From contig JAKAJO010000032.1 of assembly GCA_021813745.1 (NCBI GenBank), positions 1-64,000 of the forward strand: a stretch of DNA of 64,000 nucleotides, read 5' to 3'. Source of the DNA: Acidobacteriota bacterium. GTDB lineage: Bacteria; Acidobacteriota; Terriglobia; Terriglobales; Acidobacteriaceae. Positions 61,073 through 64,000 of this stretch are shown piece after piece (the first letter of the stretch is position 1; each line of letters opens with the position of its first letter). The notes below the pieces were generated by a model. The model made no database searches. It saw nothing but the letters and a program-made list of their open reading frames with translations, and had not been told where the DNA came from. Both the position numbers and the translations under genes were made by a program.

Positions 61073-62235
61073 GCACAGCATGCAAACCGCGATCTCCGCA
61101 CCGGCTTGAAGATCTCTTTCATTCCGACCGCTTGCCGCAACTCATCGCCTTCATGGAGTCACTGCCGGTCCTTCGGGACCTCATGCCGTATCCATTTCAG
61201 GTACGCCTCGTCGCAGACGCCAATCGTATTCAGGCAGAGCTGCGGTGGCGATTGCGCAGACGGCGTCATCCGGAGCATCGCAGCGCCATTCATGAGGCAA
61301 TCGAGGCCGGTGTAGCGATGTTTCTCGCGCCGGAGTACGTCAAGCAGGAGATCGAGAAGTACTACGAAGCGATCGCCGCGGACACGGGCACTACTGTTGT
61401 CCAAGTAGAGAAAGAATGGAACCAGTTCCAGCAGTATGTTGGCTTTTACTCTCCGCGGCAATGCCCATCGCCTACGGAGACCTACGCCGATATCAAGGAC
61501 TTCCCCTATCTTGCCACCTGGCGAGAAGTGGACGCTAGGGCCGTTTACACAGAGGATCCTCACCTGGCTGCGATGGGAGCGGCGGTTGTCTCGGTATTCA
61601 TCGATACGCAGCTGAGGGACTATGCCCGAGCGAGCACGGTTCAAATCGCCGTTCGAATCGGCTCCTCACTCTCCGTCTTCGTCGGCTGGGGGTTTCTCTG
61701 CGGCCTCTGTCGCCTTCTCGTCCATCTCGTTCGCGCTGTTCGTAGGCTGCCGCCTGAGATCCAGATTGTCTTGGCGTCTGCCGGCGCACTTGCTCTACTG
61801 CATCCAAGAACCCGAGCAGGGCTTCAGAAGGGGTGGAATTCTCTCAAGCGTTCTGCAGCATTCCAGACTCTTTGCAACAGCTGCGTGGAGTTTGGATCGC
61901 AAGCCGCAGAGGCTGAGGAAAAGGCTCACTTCAATTTCGAACGCCTGCAGGCTGTTCTGCCAGCTAGGCAGAAACGGCCGCTGGTGCAGCGCGCGCGTTC
62001 CGTTTGCATCGCTGCACATTCGGCTCTCACACTGGTAGAGCTGGAGCGGAGGATCCGTCGCGGCGGATTCGAGAGCCAGTCTCTGAACTTCCGGCAATAC
62101 CTTCGCCGCGTGCTTTTGAGCGATGAATCCTTCATCGAGGTCGAGCCAGGACGGTGGGCGATTCAACCTACGCCACATTGCAAACAGGCAAATCATCGTC
62201 CGCTCGACGCCAAACTGAGACGGAGAAAGCGATGA
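61069..62235 (+). CDS. PIN-domain protein with C-terminal membrane segments
   Basis: 388 residues; ATGA overlap with the SLATT gene. N-terminal PIN pattern: D50 in RLVADANRI, E94 in APEYVKQEIEKYY, D144 in DIKDFPYLATWREV and D163 in YTEDPHLAAMG. Two hydrophobic stretches follow (~196-217 RIGSSLSVFVGWGFLCGLCRLLV; ~232-245 QIVLASAGALALL), and then a basic C-terminal domain. A membrane-tethered nuclease as a third operon member is unusual for CBASS. Whether it answers the nucleotide or another trigger is unknown. Confidence 0.7.
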   Translation: MSTACKPRSPHRLEDLFHSDRLPQLIAFMESLPVLRDLMPYPFQVRLVADANRIQAELRWRLRRRRHPEHRSAIHEAIEAGVAMFLAPEYVKQEIEKYYEAIAADTGTTVVQVEKEWNQFQQYVGFYSPRQCPSPTETYADIKDFPYLATWREVDARAVYTEDPHLAAMGAAVVSVFIDTQLRDYARASTVQIAVRIGSSLSVFVGWGFLCGLCRLLVHLVRAVRRLPPEIQIVLASAGALALLHPRTRAGLQKGWNSLKRSAAFQTLCNSCVEFGSQAAEAEEKAHFNFERLQAVLPARQKRPLVQRARSVCIAAHSALTLVELERRIRRGGFESQSLNFRQYLRRVLLSDESFIEVEPGRWAIQPTPHCKQANHRPLDAKLRRRKR

Positions 62236-63365
62236 ATTTGGACGAGGAATCCATCGCGCTTGGCGAAAGCCGAACCGAGGGCGAGAACACATGGTACGAC
62301 GAGGTCTCAGCCCGACCCTCGACACTTCCTGATTTCACGTTCTCGTTTACAGACTTTGCACGCGAAGAGGATGCGCGGCAGCTTGCCGCAATTATCGAAG
62401 GGCTTCTTTCGTTTTTCGGGAAGCTGATGAACCTCAGCGCGCTCTCCCGCGTCTGGGTCACCTATGATTACGCAGGAACTCTGGCAAGTTTAGAGCGAGG
62501 TTTAGACGCCGGGAAGAAACTTACACCGACGAACGATGCGATCGGCGTAGGGATCGCGATGACGCCCGCCATTCTCGTCGACGGCAAGCCGAAGTCTGTC
62601 ATCGTGCTCAACGCCTTGCACATGATGGCGCTGACTCAACCTGAGAACGAAGAATTGCGGCCCTATTACCGGCAGATGGTGTACACGCTGGCCCACGAGT
62701 GCGGTCATGTACACGATCTTGGCATGAAAGTGGCCTCACTTCCCGACACGTGGCTGAAACGGCGGCTGAATCCCTATGACGGCCTGCTCTTCGAGATTGC
62801 CGATGCGTGCTGGAGCGAATACATCGCTTCACGCCTGAGCGCACTGGTGAGCCCGACCGAATTGACGAGTCAATATGAAAGTACTTTATGCGAACAGCTT
62901 GAGACGGGAATCCCCGCAATCTGCGGCTACCTGCGCCAGTATCGAATGCACGCAGATGTCCCTCAAGTGCTGTCCGAGTGCACGTATGTTGTGAGCAAGA
63001 TACTAACCTATGCTTCCTATCTTTTTGGTCAGTTGCATGGTCTCGGACAAGCCTTCGACAACGCGGCGCCTAAGACGAGGGAGGCACTAAACGACCATCC
63101 CGACGTTCTCAGCCTCGTGAGCCAGCTCGAGCCCGAATTACAGGCGCTTCATGCCGGTTATGGGAACTGGCAAGGCTTCGAGGTTTTTGAGCCTCTGAAG
63201 AAGATCGCATTCGATTTGTTCGCAGTCGTCGGACTCATACTCGAAGAGCGAGGGGATGATGGAATGGCCGTACGCATTCCATTGACACCAGATACCACGC
63301 CGAATTTGGCAGAACAGTTGGAGTTTCTGGCTTGCCGCAGCGCAGAAGCAGGAAGCTGCAAATGA
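62232..63365 (+). CDS. HExxH zinc metallopeptidase-like protein
   Basis: 377 residues; ATGA overlap with the PIN gene. Zincin motif H155-E-C-G-H159 (VYTLAHECGHVHDLG) and a downstream acidic helix (FEIADACWSEYIASRL) that may supply the third ligand. No signal peptide or TM, so cytoplasmic. No known CBASS accessory of this form comes to mind. It could activate or restrain the nucleases or act on a phage protein. Confidence 0.72.
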   Translation: MNLDEESIALGESRTEGENTWYDEVSARPSTLPDFTFSFTDFAREEDARQLAAIIEGLLSFFGKLMNLSALSRVWVTYDYAGTLASLERGLDAGKKLTPTNDAIGVGIAMTPAILVDGKPKSVIVLNALHMMALTQPENEELRPYYRQMVYTLAHECGHVHDLGMKVASLPDTWLKRRLNPYDGLLFEIADACWSEYIASRLSALVSPTELTSQYESTLCEQLETGIPAICGYLRQYRMHADVPQVLSECTYVVSKILTYASYLFGQLHGLGQAFDNAAPKTREALNDHPDVLSLVSQLEPELQALHAGYGNWQGFEVFEPLKKIAFDLFAVVGLILEERGDDGMAVRIPLTPDTTPNLAEQLEFLACRSAEAGSCK

Positions 63366-64000
63366 GATGCATCTTCTGTAAACGCGACTCGGCGAACTCG
63401 AAGGCTGTCGAACACGTAATTCCAGAGTCGCTGGGCAATGTGGAGCACGTGCTCGATCGTGGTGTCGTCTGCGATGGGTGCAATAACTATTTCGCTTCGA
63501 AAATTGAAGAGCCTCTCCTAGCGGACCCGTATTTCCGCTATCAGAGGTCGGTGGCAGACATTCCGAGCAAAAAGGGGCGGCCAGCGCGTGTCTCCGGGAT
63601 TCATCCCGCCAGCAGGACGGAGATCGAGATAGTCCGGCACCTGGATGGCTCTGGGGTCAGCATTGGAGCGGCATTCGAGAAGGATGAAAATCGTTGGGTT
63701 GACTGGGTACAGAAGTCCAACGATGGGCGCATTTACATCCCGATTCCAGTTCTTCCAGAGGGCGAGGTGGTTTCCCGCTTTCTCGGCAAGACCGCGATCG
63801 AATGCCTCGCTCTGGCGGTCGCGGATGAACCGCAGGGAATAGAATCTTTGGTCGATGCTCACGAGTTCGATGCGCTCCGCGAGTTTGCAAGGAGAGGGAG
63901 TGGAGAGAACTGGCCCTTTCACAACCGTCCGCTCTATCCGGCTGATTTCGTTTTCTCCGATCGTGAAAGCGAATCCTACGAGGTCCTCCACGAATGGACC
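63362..64000 (+). CDS. HNH endonuclease-like protein, cut by the window end
   Basis: ATGA overlap with the peptidase gene. The first 50 residues form a zinc-bound HNH motif: C3xxC6 (CIFCKRD), H18 in EHVIPESLGN, C37xxC40-N in CDGCNNYFASKIEE. The next ~160 residues are unrecognised (RWVDWVQKSNDGRIYIPIPVL). The end is not in the window. As the fifth coupled gene it would be another DNA- or RNA-cutting component. Confidence 0.75.
   Translation, partial: MRCIFCKRDSANSKAVEHVIPESLGNVEHVLDRGVVCDGCNNYFASKIEEPLLADPYFRYQRSVADIPSKKGRPARVSGIHPASRTEIEIVRHLDGSGVSIGAAFEKDENRWVDWVQKSNDGRIYIPIPVLPEGEVVSRFLGKTAIECLALAVADEPQGIESLVDAHEFDALREFARRGSGENWPFHNRPLYPADFVFSDRESESYEVLHEWT

Noticed and set aside
1..64000. 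tRNA, rRNA or CRISPR array
   Set aside because: I found no cloverleaf-type sequence, rRNA segment or regularly spaced direct repeats.
1..64000. Insertion sequences or integrase next to the dsr or defence regions
   Set aside because: No transposase or integrase frame is recognisable; mobility can only be suspected from gene remains.

Overview
The window looks like a chromosome segment of an Acidobacteriota member (subdivision 1 / Terriglobia type). This rests on a ~1,160-residue TonB-dependent receptor with a carboxypeptidase-like N-terminal domain beside a winged-helix/transmembrane regulator, a DUF1868-type 2H phosphoesterase, and a fused cbb3 oxidase. The central part encodes a dissimilatory sulfite-reduction (dsr) system of the kind described from peatland acidobacteria. 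No sat, aprAB, qmo or dsrEFH genes occur inside the window, so sulfate reduction as such cannot be read from it.

Layout. (1) 1-2.3 kb: precorrin-2 dehydrogenase/ferrochelatase (CysG-like, cut by the edge), LysR regulator 1, a tiny membrane ORF. (2) 2.7-9 kb: RND permease-adaptor-outer membrane channel operon. (3) 9.3-15.5 kb: TonB receptor region. (4) 15.5-21.6 kb: outer membrane porin, CstA, and gene scars (a DUF1634 remnant and a truncated copy of the efflux channel C-terminus). (5) 21.6-24.2 kb: sulfide:quinone oxidoreductase - TauE - DUF1634. (6) 24.5-38.8 kb: one tight 15-gene operon read right to left: dsrA-dsrB-DsrL-like-dsrC-RsbRD-like-dsrM-dsrK-dsrJ-dsrO-dsrP-sumT-DsrT/D-like-dsrN-dsrM2-dsrK2. 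(7) 39.2-41 kb: LysR regulator 2 and a glutamine amidotransferase. (8) 41.7-48 kb: CcoN-CcoO-cytochrome c fusion, periplasmic DsrE-like protein, two orphan solute-binding proteins and a TsdA-like cytochrome. (9) 48.2-55.9 kb: second porin, tiny membrane proteins, a secreted protein, a third LysR and small DNA-binding proteins. (10) 56-64 kb: a defence-like island with a HEPN-type protein, HTH-ImmA/IrrE regulator plus PIN protein, and a divergent five-gene translationally coupled operon CD-NTase - SLATT - PIN/membrane protein - HExxH protease - HNH protein, which runs off the right edge.

Two results deserve most attention. First, a 30-bp composite sequence occurs ten times, nearly always in front of a transcription unit: a 15-bp palindrome CTTAT-N5-ATAAG (a LysR-type T-N11-A box, also TTA-N7-TAA), 1-2 bases, then TTT(C/G)NNNTT(G/A)GAC, then 19-20 bases and an ATACTG/ATGCTA hexamer. 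It precedes the dsr operon, sqr, the oxidase/TsdA operon, the RND pump, both porins, CstA and several tiny membrane or secreted proteins. It therefore defines a sulfur-centred regulon, probably controlled by the two paralogous LysR proteins coded here. Second, the right-hand island joins a CBASS-like nucleotide-signalling core to three further putative effectors and has its own HTH-peptidase regulator.

Working model (inference): DsrAB/C/MKJOP handle sulfite and DsrC-trisulfide. SQR and TauE handle sulfide and sulfite/sulfur export. TsdA-like and DsrE-like proteins handle periplasmic thiosulfate or sulfane sulfur. The cbb3 fusion gives an oxygen terminal oxidase under the same operators, suggesting a facultative or reversible sulfur metabolism.
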